A DNA stretch of 64,000 nt from Euborellia annulipes (GCA_023213315.1 JAKCPI010009198.1:1-64000); one strand, 5' to 3'. Positions 1 through 11,222 are shown, counted from the first letter of the stretch. Numbers and translations are program-made. The notes: a model not told the origin generated them from the letters alone.

Positions 1-70
1 GGGTATATTAAAATTAAACCACGAAAGTATATGTAAAATGATTGAAAATTCATATTATTTTTTAACAGTG
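1..70 (-). mobile_element. CACTGT-ended MITE, one terminus only
   Basis: The reverse complement of this stretch matches the left ends of the MITEs at 6160 and 46825 (CACTGT, an A-run, then an AT-rich start with the same landmark words). The rest of the element lies outside the window. The end is bounded by TA, as in the other copies. No coding capacity is visible. The superfamily is not assigned. Confidence 0.7.
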
Positions 71-72
71 TA

Positions 73-640
73 GTCGATTAAATTTAAAATTTACAGGTGC
101 TGAGCCGCTAGAATTCAATCTTCAATTCAAGATAGTTCCTTACTCGATTAAATATACTTGAGTGAAATGATTAAATTTTCTCCATTTTTTCTGAAAAATT
201 TTTTTTTTCGTAAATTATCCACTTAAACTATGGATTTTATAAAATTAGCATTTATTATTTAGATTATAGTGGAATAAATTCTCTATCAACTGAGTATGTA
301 CTAGTTAAAATGCGATTTAGGAAATTATTTAAATTACAATTTTCTTTAAACGATACTTGAATTAAAATTACGATTTGAGATCCAGATTTATTTATTAACT
401 TAAAAAACTCACAGTTGGCGGTTAGTCTGTTGAAACATGATTATAATTAAATAAATTAAAACTAAAAAGTCTCAAAGTTTGATAACACTTGTTGTGTATT
501 TGTAAATCGCTTCACACTTAATGATAAAAAAAATTTTTGACAATTTTGTTTTTCCATTTGAAATTATAGCGGAATGACGTCATTGTCAGGTCATTTAACC
601 CATTTCACAAACATTTTGTTATTACAAAAAATAAAATAGA
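73..640. other. AT-rich non-genic stretch with satellite-like segment
   Basis: No ORF is credible here. About 190-480 contains phrases that loosely resemble the ~180-bp satellite seen at 40-50 kb (closing in words such as 'aaattctctatcaa'). It is probably a decayed monomer or two, but similarity is weak by eye. Confidence 0.35.
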
Positions 641-700
641 AGGGAATCCCACCCCCGTAGAGTGTGTGGAACCCGCAGGAGCCGCATTGAATCGATATAT

Positions 701-722
701 GTTGTTGTTGTTGTTGTTGTTG
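701..722 (+). repeat. (GTT)n microsatellite
   Basis: A run of seven GTT units. Another GTT run lies at about 42551-42587. The flanking sequence up to 1041 shows no gene. Confidence 0.9.
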
Positions 723-1041
723 CGCTTTCTTTTTATTTCGGTTAACGTACACCTCCGACCAACAAAATAATTAAATAACGAAATTGATCAACAATCAGGA
801 AATGTAATCCCCACATTGCTCTTTAATTTGTTTTTTTTTCACGTGGAGGTGAATAATTAATCTCTACTACGTTCTACTAACCGAGATTTATTTATTTATT
901 TATTTATTAGTGCAATCTTTTAAATTAAAAAAAAAGAAAAAAAATTTAATGAAATTTTATTCTTTAATGAAGAAAGAAAGAGAGAATCACTTAATAAAAA
1001 ATAAAAATAAAATAAACACTGTGCATGTTGTGTCTGTAGCC

Positions 1042-1710
1042 AAAAAATCTGGTGTGACTGGCGCACAGCACACAACTTTCTCTTACCTTCGGTAATCGAA
1101 AGTTGTGTTCTGTGCTTGTCACACCAGATTTTTTGTGTCGACATATATTTAGTTCCCGACATGACAGTACGGAACATATGAATTCAGATGTAAAATTTAT
1201 AAGTATGGGAAAATATTTATATTTTGTTACCATGGCAACCATTTCTCCTGTCTTCCCTATGAAATACAAGAGTAAAGTGGTCTTCAGAAGATTTCAATTG
1301 CAAAATGAGAATATACATTTTAAAGAGAATCTAAAAAATAATTGATTTTTGAATTTTAAAAAAAATCGTTGGAGCAAATTTTGGAAAATCGAAAAAAAAA
1401 ACTGAAAAAGTACATCAGTAAAGTACTAGTACTTTTTGGTCGATTTTGTTCAAAAAGCTTCGTGTCACGTCCCATGAGGGTGCCTAACTTAAATATAAAA
1501 TTTCAACCTCCCTAGCTCTTTTCGTTCTTGGAGAGATTTTGTTCACAGACAGGGAACAGACAGACAGACCATGTCGCGAAAACCACTTTTTTGGATTCAG
1601 GGGACCTCAAAACGTGAAGATCCATCAAAATCTCGACATCGAATTTTTTGACATGAATCCAATACTTTCTCTCTATATATATATTACATATACATAGGAA
1701 AGAGAAAGTA
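1042..1710 (+). mobile_element. Hairpin-ended repeat (HER), copy 1, near complete
   Basis: This is the best plus-strand copy of the most abundant repeat in the window. The left end is a ~93-bp hairpin (1042-1134) whose outer arms read AATCTGGTGTGAC / GTCACACCAGATT. The body has a motif around GTACTAGTACTTT and a block around 1560-1660 ending in ATCGAATTTTTTGACATGAA. The right end is a second, unrelated hairpin (1663-1710) with arms TACTTTCTCT / AGAGAAAGTA. There is no long ORF, so it is non-autonomous. The ORFs in it are chance. It does not fit a named superfamily from sequence alone. Confidence 0.75.
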
Positions 1711-2374
1711 AAAATTTATGTTGGAGTTTTTGGAGGTCAAATCAGTCAACTGGAATTCATGAAACTTTTGATTCCATCATTCTCTCAATTGTATTTTAAA
1801 ACCTTTGATTTAGAGTTTAATCTTCTATAATTTCCGAAGGTGTTACCAGGGGCCGGCGCAAGCTATTCTGCCGCCCTAGGCAAGATATTTTTTTTGCGCC
1901 CCCCCCCCAAAATTAGATTTTTTTGTTTCCATTTTCCTCCTCAATTGAACCCCTTACCCGAAATCACCACTTTTTACTAATTTTTTTTTTTGTTTTTGCA
2001 CTTAACGAGACTTTTACATTAATTTACACAAACAATCACAAAATAATGTTACATAAACAAATCCCGCTTCTTCTTGATCCGCTGTGTTTTGTTGTTTGAT
2101 TTGTTCGTGGCGTAAATACTTTAAAAATGACCATTTTTGTTCTGAAATAAACTTGTCCTTCTCAGCTTTCCTTTTCCGGTATTGGAAGCCAGATAGTCTT
2201 TTTCTTTCTATCTGAAATTTAAGACAATATATGTAGAAGTTTACTACACATTGTAGAAATTTAAAAAGAAACCTACATTTTTCAAAATATATTTCTTGAG
2301 TGTGAAAACTAGAATAAATAATATTTTGTGATTGAATTTAAATTTATTAATATGTTTATTTATTTTTCTTGAAA

Positions 2375-2665
2375 TAAAAAAAAAAATAAAAAAAAAGATT
2401 TAAAAAAAAATGCTTTTATTTAAATTGAACTAAAAAGAGGAGAAATAATTTAATTGTTCTTGTTAAAATTTTTTAATATTTATGACTTAAAATAAAAGCG
2501 TGGGGCGCTTCGAAGTGATTCCGAGGCTCGCGCCCCACGCTTTTATTTTAAGTCATAAATATTAAAAAAATTTTAACAAGAACAATTAAATTATCTTTCT
2601 CTTTTTAGTTCAATTTAAATAAAAGCATTTTTTTTTTAAATCTTTTTTTTTATTTTATTTTTATT
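2375..2665. repeat. Long palindrome inside the hAT element
   Basis: The arms (about 2375-2507 and 2531-2665) are almost perfectly complementary, ending in AAGCGTGGGGCG / CGCCCCACGCTT around a 23-bp centre. A short relic with the same AATAAAAGCGTGGGGCG word occurs at 21423-21438. It is likely a foldback insertion or a terminal rearrangement product. Confidence 0.85.
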
Positions 2666-2699
2666 TTAAGCTTTTTAGTCTTTTAGTCTTATCAAAAAT

Positions 2700-2975
2700 C
2701 ATCAATATGATAAAGTACCACATTAGTTTGGCCTATTTTGATTTGGTTCAATTGAAAAATTATTCATTATCATAAAAAAATGACTCGTAAATATCAAAAT
2801 TCAAAACTATAGTTAATAGGGCCTTATTTGCGTGAGGCTTCAAATAAAGTACCACATTAGTTTGGTCTATTTTGATCAAAACCACCATATAGTGGCGTCA
2901 TCAAAAATGAACCTTAAATATCAAATTTCACACCTCTAGTTCATCGAGAAGTGTCCGAAACAAAGACTCAAAGTT
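2700..2975 (+). repeat. Doubled repeat with AAAGTACCACATTAGTTTGG
   Basis: Two adjacent imperfect units begin near 2712 and 2846 with the same AAAGTACCACATTAGTTTGG word. The second unit is found again in reverse orientation at about 59195-59330, where TGAAATTTGATATTTAAGGG and CTAATGTGGTACTTTATT are shared. It is non-coding. Confidence 0.7.
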
Positions 2976-3520
2976 GGTGACCTTGAAAGAGTAAGTTAAA
3001 TAAAAGCATTTAAAAATAATTTCAATACAAAATTCGTAAATATTAAAGATTTTTTCCATTATTTATATGTTTTTTTTTTTAGATTTTTAGAATTTATGAA
3101 AGTTAATAAAAAAATTATATTAAAAACAAACAAAAATTTTTTCTTATATTTCATCTAGAATTTCTAGAATTATTTTTTCATTAGGGAAATCAATAGGTAT
3201 TTTTTTGTTTTGGCGAAGGCTTTGGGGGAGGGGGTGGGGCGGCCCCAATTTTTTAAAATTTTTCCCTTTTTTCGGCCCTCCCCAGATTGCCGCCTAGTTT
3301 GCCTAGTGGACGCGCCGCCACTGGGTGTTAAGCATGTTTTTCCCGATAAGATGGCGTTGTGTGCCATAAAAAGTATGCCCAAAAAATCAAGTAATTCAAA
3401 AATATGCCAAGAGATGTCAGAATGGTAGCTAATACATAAACTTGTCCTTCTAATAATATTTAGTTGATTTTCATTGATCTTTTAACGATAAATACTTTAT
3501 AAATGTTATTATATATTATG

Positions 3521-3893
3521 CAGGGGCGCCGGAACGAATTTGAATCAGGGGGGGGCAAAAAATTTTTTTAGAAAATTAAAATAATTTAATATGTTCAAAT
3601 AGTATAAAACAAAAACAAATCTGGTATAAAACTTTAAAAATTTTAAATATAATCACAATTTTAATCAAATTAAAATTTTAAAAAATTTGCTAGTGATTTT
3701 ATCAATGAAAAAAAATGAATTTCTTACTCTTTTAATTTTTTTAATTTAGAAGATTTTATTTTTCAAAAGTAAAAATATATCATTTTTAAAAATAAATGAA
3801 ACAAAAGAAGAAATTTTGCCCCCCTCTGCCCCCCCCCTGTAGGATGCCAGGGGGGGGGCAATGACCCGCCCCCCCCCAGTTCCGGCGCCTATG
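3521..3893 (+). mobile_element. hAT-type MITE (373 bp) with perfect 8-bp TSD
   Basis: The ends are CAGGGGCGCCGGAAC and, inverted, CATAGGCGCCGGAAC. It is flanked by ATATTATG at 3513-3520 and 3894-3901. The inverted copy of the host repeat (7310-7800) has a single ATATTATG at the matching place. The G-runs and C-runs near each end form a second inverted block. It has no coding sequence. Confidence 0.9.
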
Positions 3894-4214
3894 ATATTAT
3901 GTATCTTTTATAAAAGCATAAAAATATATAAATATAGGCCATTAGGGGATCGGCTGTTAGACTAGCCTGCCATCTATTGCAAGAATGCTGAACTAATTTG
4001 ACAGTTGATTTTTTAAATAAATCATCTAAGCTTATTTTAAAAATTTCTTAATTAATATGTGATTAATAATAACAATAAATTCATTTTTAAATTTTAAAAA
4101 AATTAAACGATTATTGGGACAGATTGTTTTTTTTTGTATTTGCTTGATAACAAAAAAATTAATTACGATAATTTTTTAATAAGTCATTAAACAAATTATA
4201 GCTCGATGTCCCAA

Positions 4215-5165
4215 GATCTCGAAGTATTTTGACAATACTTTATATTCTATACGAGAAAGTAAAAATGTCGAATTGAAGGGGGGAAAGGGGGTAATTACCC
4301 CCTTCGCCGCCATTCAACTGCTTTAAATGAAATTGTGACAAAGCATTGCAAGATTTTATGACTATTCAGCAATAAAACAAAAAAAAAAACTTTTTAGCAA
4401 TCAAATGCAGGATATTCCAAAGGAACGAAATGACGTAAAATAATAATAATAATAAAAATGGAAATTTTCTACCTTTTTTTTTCTTTTTTTTTTTTTTTAA
4501 TAGTAAAGAACGTAGGCCCCCCAGATCACGTGATGAGATGCGATAATGATAAGTAAATGGTTCTGGAAATGAAGAGTTCTTGCCTCACCTGCAACAGAGA
4601 AAGAAAAAAAAAAAAGGGAATAAATATGTCCTGATTAAATTAAAGGGAGGGGGAATTTGCGTGAGATCAAGAATAGAGCAACTCTCTTTTTTTTCTTTTA
4701 TAGAGGCGCGCTCTATTAAAAGAAAATTCCATCATGTTGAAAGGCATCAAATTTACATATTGATTGCAAAAAAAGAAAGCCTTTCATCTCTTCTTTATTT
4801 TATCTAATAACTAGCTCTTATTCTACCAAAACACTCCCCGGACAACGTAGTGACGTCACATCTTCAGGAATCTTTGGTACGCAAATACTCAGCCATTTTC
4901 AAGTATTTTTTTATGCAGTTTTTTCTAAAATGATTAAAATTCGTGAGCAGTTTACTTAATAGAAAGCTTTTTTTTTTTTTTTTTAAATTATGATTAATTC
5001 AAAAATAATGGAAATTATTTTTTTTGTATATTTATAGAAAATCTAAAAAAAATATGAAAATGTATTTTTTTATTTAAATCTTAAAATGTAAAAATAATTA
5101 ATACCCAAATTATAGTAATTAAATAAATTGGTGACAAAGAAAAAAATCAATTTTGGTATTTAAAA
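4215..5165. other. Non-genic AT-rich DNA
   Basis: No supported gene. A short palindrome, GGGGGTAATTACCCCC, lies at 4288-4303. A similar one is at about 50893-50912. The rest is A/T homopolymers and low-complexity sequence. Confidence 0.6.
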
Positions 5166-5167
5166 AT

Positions 5168-5248
5168 AGTTTAGCACTTTTGCAAAAGATGGCGGGCTAG
5201 TCTAACAGACGGCATTATCAGATCACCTATATTTATATATTTTTATGC
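5168..5248 (-). repeat. Fragment of dispersed repeat A
   Basis: The words GGCTAGTCTAACAG and CCTATATTTATATATTTTTATGCT match the minus orientation of the copy at 7560-7615. It is cut by the hairpin-ended repeat that starts at 5255. Confidence 0.7.
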
Positions 5249-5254
5249 TGTTAT

Positions 5255-5849
5255 TACTTTCTCTTACCTCTATATATGTTAATATATAGAATATTGGATT
5301 CATTTCAAAAATTCGATGTCGAGATTTTGATGGATATACACGTTTTGAGTCCCCCGGTGAATCCAAAATAGTAGTTTTCGCGACAGAATGATAGAAGCTA
5401 GGAGATTGAAATTTTATATTTAAGTTAGGTACTCTTAGGGGACATGACACGAAACTTTTGAACAAAATCGACCAAAGAGTACTAGTACTTTACTGAAGCA
5501 CTTTTTCAGTTTTTTTCGATTTTCTCAAAATTCGCTCCAATGATTTTGATTAAAATTCAAAAATCAATTATTTTTTAGATGCTCTTTAAAATGTATATTC
5601 TCATTTTGCCATTGAAATCTTCTGAAGACCACTTTACTCTTGTACTCCATAGAAAAGATAGGAGAAATGGTTGCCATGGGAACATCTCTCATACTTGTAA
5701 ATTTTACATCTTGAAATTAAAATGCTACTGTCGGAAACTAAATATATGTCGACACAAAAAATCTGGTGTGACAAGCACAGAACACAATACTTTCGATTAC
5801 AGAAGGTAAGAGAAAGTTGTGAGATGTGCGACCAGTCACACCAGATTTT
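5255..5849 (-). mobile_element. Hairpin-ended repeat, copy 2 (inverted)
   Basis: This is a reverse-orientation copy of the family described at 1042-1710. It begins with TACTTTCTCTTACC and ends with GTCACACCAGATTTT. The CTGT/GTGT microsatellite of other copies is missing, and the second arm of the TACTTTCTCT hairpin is lost, so it is an older or deleted copy. The body motif GTACTAGTACTTTACTGA is retained. Confidence 0.75.
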
Positions 5850-6159
5850 AAATGATATATTTAAAAACTATTCATTATTAAAAGATGAAAGAAAAATTGT
5901 TTTAGTTAAATGCATGCTTGGCCCAACATACAATTTTTTTATTCAAGGGAAAAAATGTTGAATTTGATAATCTAGCGAGATATTCTCCGTATTTTTTTTT
6001 TCATCTTATTTTTATTTATTTTGACGTGAATTATAATAAAGCGAGCGTCTGCCTGCATCGTTTGTGATATATATCAATATATTTTATATGATATGACAAG
6101 AATATGTGACAACAATAACAATTTACTCCACTCTGTTAGATTATTTATTTATTTTTATA

Positions 6160-6752
6160 CACTGTAAAAAAAAAAATATGAATTTTCAATCATTTTTCAT
6201 ATACTTTCGTGGTTTAATTTTAATATACCCAGGATATGAAATAAAATTAATATAAAATAAAGTTTATGAACAAATTACCAACTTTTAAACTTATCTTTTT
6301 CTTTGTGTGCCGCCAAATTTTGAAATCGTTAAAAGTGTACCGCGACAAGTTGAGAATCACTGGTCTAAACGTTCTCAAATAACTCGACTACCTCAAGGAA
6401 TTTTTATTAATATTATTTTATAATTATTTTAAGGAAACTTGAAATTATTCTTTTAAAATTTATTTCACAAATCTAAATTTATTAAATTCTGGTTTGAAAT
6501 TCGCGCTCTAAACTATTTAAATATTTATGAAGTCATACTAATTAAATAATTTTTTATAAAGTAATTCAACTAAATAGCTATAAAATTTAAAATTAAAATT
6601 AACAATTTTTACCAAAATAATTAATTTTAAAATATACAAGAAATTTGTTAGGTTGGCAACAAATTGAACTTTCTCATATATATTCATAAACAGTTTATGA
6701 AACAGAATTCCTATACTTGTATATGAAGTTTTCTTGAAAATTTTTAACAGTG
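6160..6752 (+). mobile_element. CACTGT-ended MITE, complete copy (593 bp)
   Basis: The termini are CACTGTAAAA and TTTTAACAGTG, flanked by TA on both sides (6158-6159, 6753-6754). Near-identical copies lie at 46825-47420 and, partly, at 1-70. A diverged one is at 12427-12850. An internal block around 6310-6365 reads in reverse as CAGTGATTCTCAACTTGTCG, which resembles a hAT terminus and suggests an older nested insertion. There is no transposase. Confidence 0.8.
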
Positions 6753-6837
6753 TAGATAAATAAATAAATTGCAAAGCATTCCTCATTCATTCTATCCCTG
6801 TCTATTTGCCAATTCATTCTATATTTGCACACTTTAA

Positions 6838-6930
6838 AAATCTGGTGTGACAGGCACACAACTTTCTCTTACCTTTGGTAGGAGAAAGTTGTGTTCTGAG
6901 CTTGTCCCCTCCCTTCCTTGTCCAGATTTT
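6838..6930 (+). mobile_element. Solo hairpin of the hairpin-ended repeat
   Basis: Only the AATCTGGTGTGAC hairpin end is present, with the internal stem ACTTTCTC...GAGAAAGT. The closing arm is interrupted by a CCCCTCCCTTCCTTGTC stretch. A CA microsatellite follows at 6971-6998. Confidence 0.6.
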
Positions 6931-7202
6931 GATATTAGCCTGGAAAGGTCACCAAGCGGCGAGAGAGGCTCAACACACACACACACACACACACACAATG
7001 TCAGAGGGATTAGAATAAAGCAACAAGATAAGATAATTAAAACAGACAGGATTAAGCAGAAGAGCATTTATGATTATATTCATACCTACGTAGAGTAGTT
7101 AGGCCAAGCGACCTGAGACAAATAGTATGAGCCTACAAAATCCCAGGGATTAAAGAGAAAGAGAGGGAAAATAAAATTTGTCCGTCCATATGCTCTTAAT
7201 CT

Positions 7203-7222
7203 GTGAGAGAGAGAGAGAGAGA
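7203..7222 (+). repeat. GA microsatellite
   Basis: A run of about nine GA dinucleotides. GA runs recur at 48858-48870 and 53020-53175. Confidence 0.85.
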
Positions 7223-7309
7223 AATTGTGACGCAACTCGTTGGTTAAACGTACTTTAAAAAAAACTAGACTATTATAAGAAATTTTTTTTTTTAAATTGA
7301 ATTAAATTC

Positions 7310-7800
7310 ATAAGAGATTATTGGACATCGAGTTATAATTATTTTAATGACTTATTAAAAAATTAACGTTATTAATTTTTTTGTTATCAAGCAAATACAA
7401 AAAAACAATCTGTCCCAATAATCTTTAATTTTTTTTTAAATTTAAAAATGAATTTATTGTTATTATTAATCACATATTAATTAAGAAATTTTGAAAATAA
7501 GCTTAGATGATTTATTTAAAAATCAACTGTCAAATTAGTTCAGCATTCTTGCAATAGATGGCAGGCTAGTCTAACAGCCGATCCCCTAATAGCCTATATT
7601 TATATATTTTTATGCTTTTATAAAAGATACATAATATATAATAACATTTATAAAGTATTTATATTTAAAAGATCAATGAAAATCAACCAAATATTATTAG
7701 CTACCATTCTGACATCTCTTGGCAAATTTTTGATTTTTTGGGCATACTTTTTATGACACACAACGCCATCTTATCGGGAAAATCATGCGTAACACCTTCG
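7310..7800 (-). repeat. Dispersed repeat A, uninterrupted inverted copy
   Basis: It is collinear in reverse with 1835-4214 after removal of two insertions, and so supplies both empty insertion sites (GGTGTTAC followed directly by GC, and a single ATATTATG). It is non-coding. Confidence 0.85.
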
Positions 7801-7892
7801 CTACTATTCCGGCTTAAGTAAAGTATAATTTTAATATCTATAAAAAAAAATAGACACCAAATTTGCCCTCCGAAAGAGAGCAGCGCGGCTAG
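7801..7892 (+). mobile_element. Helitron 3' end (degenerate)
   Basis: It ends in GCAGCGCGGCTAG followed by T, as at the well-formed Helitron ends at 44563 and 60876. The preceding hairpin is decayed. The 5' limit is not visible. Confidence 0.45.
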
Positions 7893-8200
7893 TAAATTAA
7901 AATTTTATTTAAAAAAAAAAGAGAGAAATTCAATAGCAGGCGTTCTTTACAAGGTCGTGACACGTTAATCTCCCCTCGATCGATATTCCCGCCTTCCTTC
8001 TATCTACTCACATGTAATATTGTTAAATACAAATTATACAATAGATAAGCAGAAAAAAAAATTGCGTTGACTGTTTTTTCTTTTTTCTCCTTCTCTTTAA
8101 TGTTGTTCGGATAGTACCCCGTAAGCCATAATAGAATCTAAATTTTTTTTTTTAATAAAATGAAAAATTTGAATTCCAAAATTTCTTATTATAATTTAGT

Positions 8201-8520
8201 CGTGACGTATCATAGTTTATAATTGTATTAAGTTAATAATTTAATTACCAAAAATAATAAATGAATGACTTTTGACTTGAGCAGTTTTTCACGTAATATA
8301 GATCCGGCAACTTTGCATTTATCAGCTGTTTATTTTAAATCCTAAATGCCTTCAATTTTATTTTATTTAATATATTACAATGATTAATGCAAATCAATTT
8401 AAACACAATGGACGATTTGCGAGAAAAAATATCGTAAAATGTAAAAAAAATGTAACTGACAGCGAGAAAAGAGTATTATTTTATGCGACGTTGCCGGACT
8501 GGTCTGAGTCTCGTGACTTC
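8201..8520 (+). repeat. Dispersed repeat B, plus copy, with short ORF
   Basis: About 320 bp are nearly identical in reverse to 14271-14590. Within it and beyond, 8380-8589 reads as a 69-residue ORF starting MINANQFKHNGRFARKN. The other copy is broken in the same region, so this is unlikely to be a host gene and may be a relic of a transposon protein. I do not recognise it. Confidence 0.6.
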
Positions 8521-8933
8521 CTTATTTTTAAATATTGGCTGACTGTCATTTTGGAGAATTTTTTGACTTTCTTGTTAAAATATCTTTAAAAGCCTTCGGC
8601 AGAAACTTTTGATTTTATGTTTAACGTATTCCTCGAATATGAATTGATAAAATGTAAGTTTTTTGTTTTTGTATCTATTGCAGAGATCGCTATATAATTC
8701 GATATGTGTGCGTTTCGTCAACATTCCCCATAGACTAAATGTGAAATTTCAATTTTTTAAAAATTAATTACACGATAACCCTGCGTCAGATCTGCTTCAA
8801 AATTTTATTTTATACGTATGTGATAGTGATTAATAACATATTAAAAAATGAGCTTTTAATCTAATAAAGTGCTTTAATGTCCGAACAACCTGGATTTTTA
8901 TCTCAAGTATATTGGATGATAATAGATAAAAAA

Positions 8934-9157
8934 AACTGGTGTGATTATCGCACAGCACACAACCTTCGGTAATCGAAAGTTGTGTTCTGTGCTTGTCCCA
9001 CCAGATTTTTTTGTGTCGTGATATATTTAGTTTCTGCCGATATATTTGAATTCAAGATATAAAATTTATAAACATGGGAAAATACAGTATTTATCTTACC
9101 AGTGACATATGCCCCCTATCCTACCCAAAGCCCACTAAAGGCAGGCGACGCGGCTAG
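8934..9157 (+). mobile_element. Hairpin-ended repeat fragment adjoining a Helitron-like 3' end
   Basis: 8934-9012 is the AACTGGTGTGAT hairpin end, followed by the usual sub-terminal block to about 9110. It then runs into a degenerate GCAGGCGACGCGGCTAG-T terminus ending at 9157. The junction suggests that the repeat travelled as cargo in, or was overwritten by, a Helitron-like element. Confidence 0.5.
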
Positions 9158-9725
9158 TACTTGATATATTTTTATTTGTTGAAATTTAAATAGCAAACAA
9201 AATCAAAGTAAAACTTTGAGACTTTTGAAAATTTAATTTTGTCTCAAAGAATATAAAAAAAAAATAATAATAACTTTTTTTTTTTCTTCTCTCATCTCTT
9301 TTCGCTCCCTCCTCTAATTTTACATTTAATTTCGCTATTCATTCGTGTGACATCATTTCAAAGAGTTTGAATCGTCTTTTTTTTGCGGTCATCGATCCTC
9401 TCTCTCTCTCTGATTTTCTTCAAGACATTTTCGTCTAAGCTAACAAGATAAAGAAAAAGGATTCGAGTTGAATGTCGATTGCTGAGGGTCTCTTTGCTGG
9501 GTCAGCTCTAAAAAAAAAAAAAAAAGAAAAGAAAAAGACTTTGGACATGGATGGCTATTAATATCGAACAAGCAGAAAAACTGCTGCTGTCATATCCCTG
9601 CCCTTAGGAAGAAATCGAATCTCAAAAGAACAAGAAACCTATCAACCGAAAAGGATGAAATGTTTATTTCTAAGTAGATTTTTAAAAAAAATAATGGCTC
9701 TAATTGATACAAGTAAATTAAATTT
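9158..9725. other. Non-genic stretch
   Basis: Low-complexity sequence with a CT microsatellite near 9398-9411 and an A-run near 9510. No gene or recognisable element. Confidence 0.6.
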
Positions 9726-9728
9726 ATA

Positions 9729-10054
9729 AAATCTGGTGTGAGCGGTCGCACAGCATACAATAGAAAGTTGTGTACTGTGCTTGTCACACCAGATGAGAAT
9801 ATACATTTCAAAGACAATCTAAAAAATAACTGATTTATGAATTTTGAACAAAATCATTTTAAAAAATCGAAAAAAAACTGAAAAAGTACATCAATAAAGT
9901 ATCAGTACTCTTCGGTAGATTTTGTTCAAACGTTTCGTGTTACGTCCCAGGAGAATTTGTAAATTAAATATAAAATTTCAACCTCCTATCTATTTTCGTT
10001 CTCGAGATATTTTGTTCACTGACAGAATTTGCGAAAGGCGGATTGCGCGGCTAG
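9729..10054 (+). mobile_element. Hairpin-ended repeat fragment joined to a Helitron-like 3' end
   Basis: A shortened AATCTGGTGTGAG hairpin (9729-9795) is joined directly to the distal body (the AGAATATACATTT block, GTACTTT motifs, TTTCAACCTCCTA). It then stops at GGCGGATTGCGCGGCTAG-T. The same repeat-to-CTAG arrangement occurs at 8934-9157. Confidence 0.55.
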
Positions 10055-11222
10055 TGCATTTATAAATTAATAATTATTTATTTTCTTTTAAAAGTTCAAT
10101 AAATCTTTATTTTTGATTGATTTTTCATATAATATCGTCTGAGTTGTAATTTTCATTTTTTTTTTTTTTGTTCTTTTTTTGTTTAATACAATCAATTTAA
10201 CAAATTGAGTGAAAAATGTACTTGCCATTTCTCCCTCTAACGTATGCGGTGGAAAGAAAGAAAAAAAGAATCGATTCAAAGTCCGTAGCGGAAACAAATT
10301 GCTGAATTAAAGAACGAAGGAAAAAAAAGAGGACAAATTTTGACCTCACTCACACAGTTGAACAGAATTGCCTTATCGGTTCGGCAATAACAAAAAAAAG
10401 GGGACAAGGGATGTGTAATAAACGTAAAAGAATCGAAACAACAATAAATTCATGTAAATTCTTAGTAATAGCCCGTCTTTTGCGGAATCGCCCTCCTCGC
10501 TCTGTCTAAAATAACTCCTTAGATCTAATGACATTCTCGTAAAATTTTTGATACATTAAAAAAAAACCCATAAAAATCCGTCAAGTAGTTGCAGAGTTAG
10601 AACGTTATAAAGAAAAAAAAATTTTTTTAATTTAAATCTCACAATTATTATTCTATAATTAATCTTATTTATATTAAATTTCAATTTTTTTGCGACATTT
10701 ATAATTGGTAGAGAAGAAATTAAATAATAATTCAAAGAAATTTTATAAATAACAGTCTAAATTTTGCTATGAAAATCCAAAATAATAATAAAAAAAAAAA
10801 AGAAAATTTAATTATATTGGTATAACAATTTTCATTATTTTCCATTTGAGAGATTTAATCATTAATTGTTTTTGATTTTTCATTAGGAAACCTAGACAAC
10901 ACAATGCTTTCTAATGGATAAATCCCGTTAAATTAAAATTTTATAATTTAATAAATTTCATTAATTATAAAATAATAATTGGGAGATTTAATTTTTCAAT
11001 TCTTTTTTTCTTCATAACTCTGGAACTATTTGACCGATTTTCTTGGGATTTTTTTCATTATAAAGAGAATTTTACGAGGTTTTGTGTGTGCGACGTGTAT
11101 GGTATCTAGAAATAAAAAAATTTAATTGTTTTAAATAATTTAGCAGCTGAGAAACCTAAAAAAATAAAATATTAGACAATAAGAGATCGAACTTGGTGCA
11201 CGACCCGCCGAAGGAGGGCTAG
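10055..11222 (+). mobile_element. Probable decayed Helitron ending in CTAG
   Basis: It ends with CCCGCCGAAGGAGGGCTAG and then T. Internal words AACTCTGGAACTATTTGACC (11026-11045) and ATAAAAATCCGTCAAGTAGT (10571-10590) are found in many similar stretches (24365, 33245, 39140, 45925, 54710, 55285, 55665). The 5' boundary is unclear and there is no Rep/helicase ORF. Confidence 0.5.

Larger units (their letters stand above)
1847..3323 (+). mobile_element. Non-autonomous hAT-like transposon (1,477 bp) with 8-bp TSD
   Basis: The left end reads CAGGGGCCGGCGCAAG and the inverted right end reads CAGTGGCGGCGCGTCC, a typical hAT-type terminus. It is flanked by GGTGTTAC (1839-1846) and GGTGTTAA (3324-3331), an 8-bp duplication with one change. 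The inverted repeat copy at 7310-7800 has the uninterrupted site. No transposase ORF is visible. The inside holds a large palindrome and a doubled repeat described separately. Confidence 0.8.
1835..4214 (+). repeat. Dispersed repeat A, interrupted by two hAT-type insertions
   Basis: When the insertions at 1847-3323 and 3521-3893 are removed, the remainder (about 530 bp) is nearly collinear with the inverted copy at 7310-7800. Shared words include GATAAGATGGCGTTGTGTG and GATCGGCTGTTAGACTAGCC. A third, short fragment lies at 5168-5248. It is non-coding. Its own termini and class are not clear. Confidence 0.8.
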
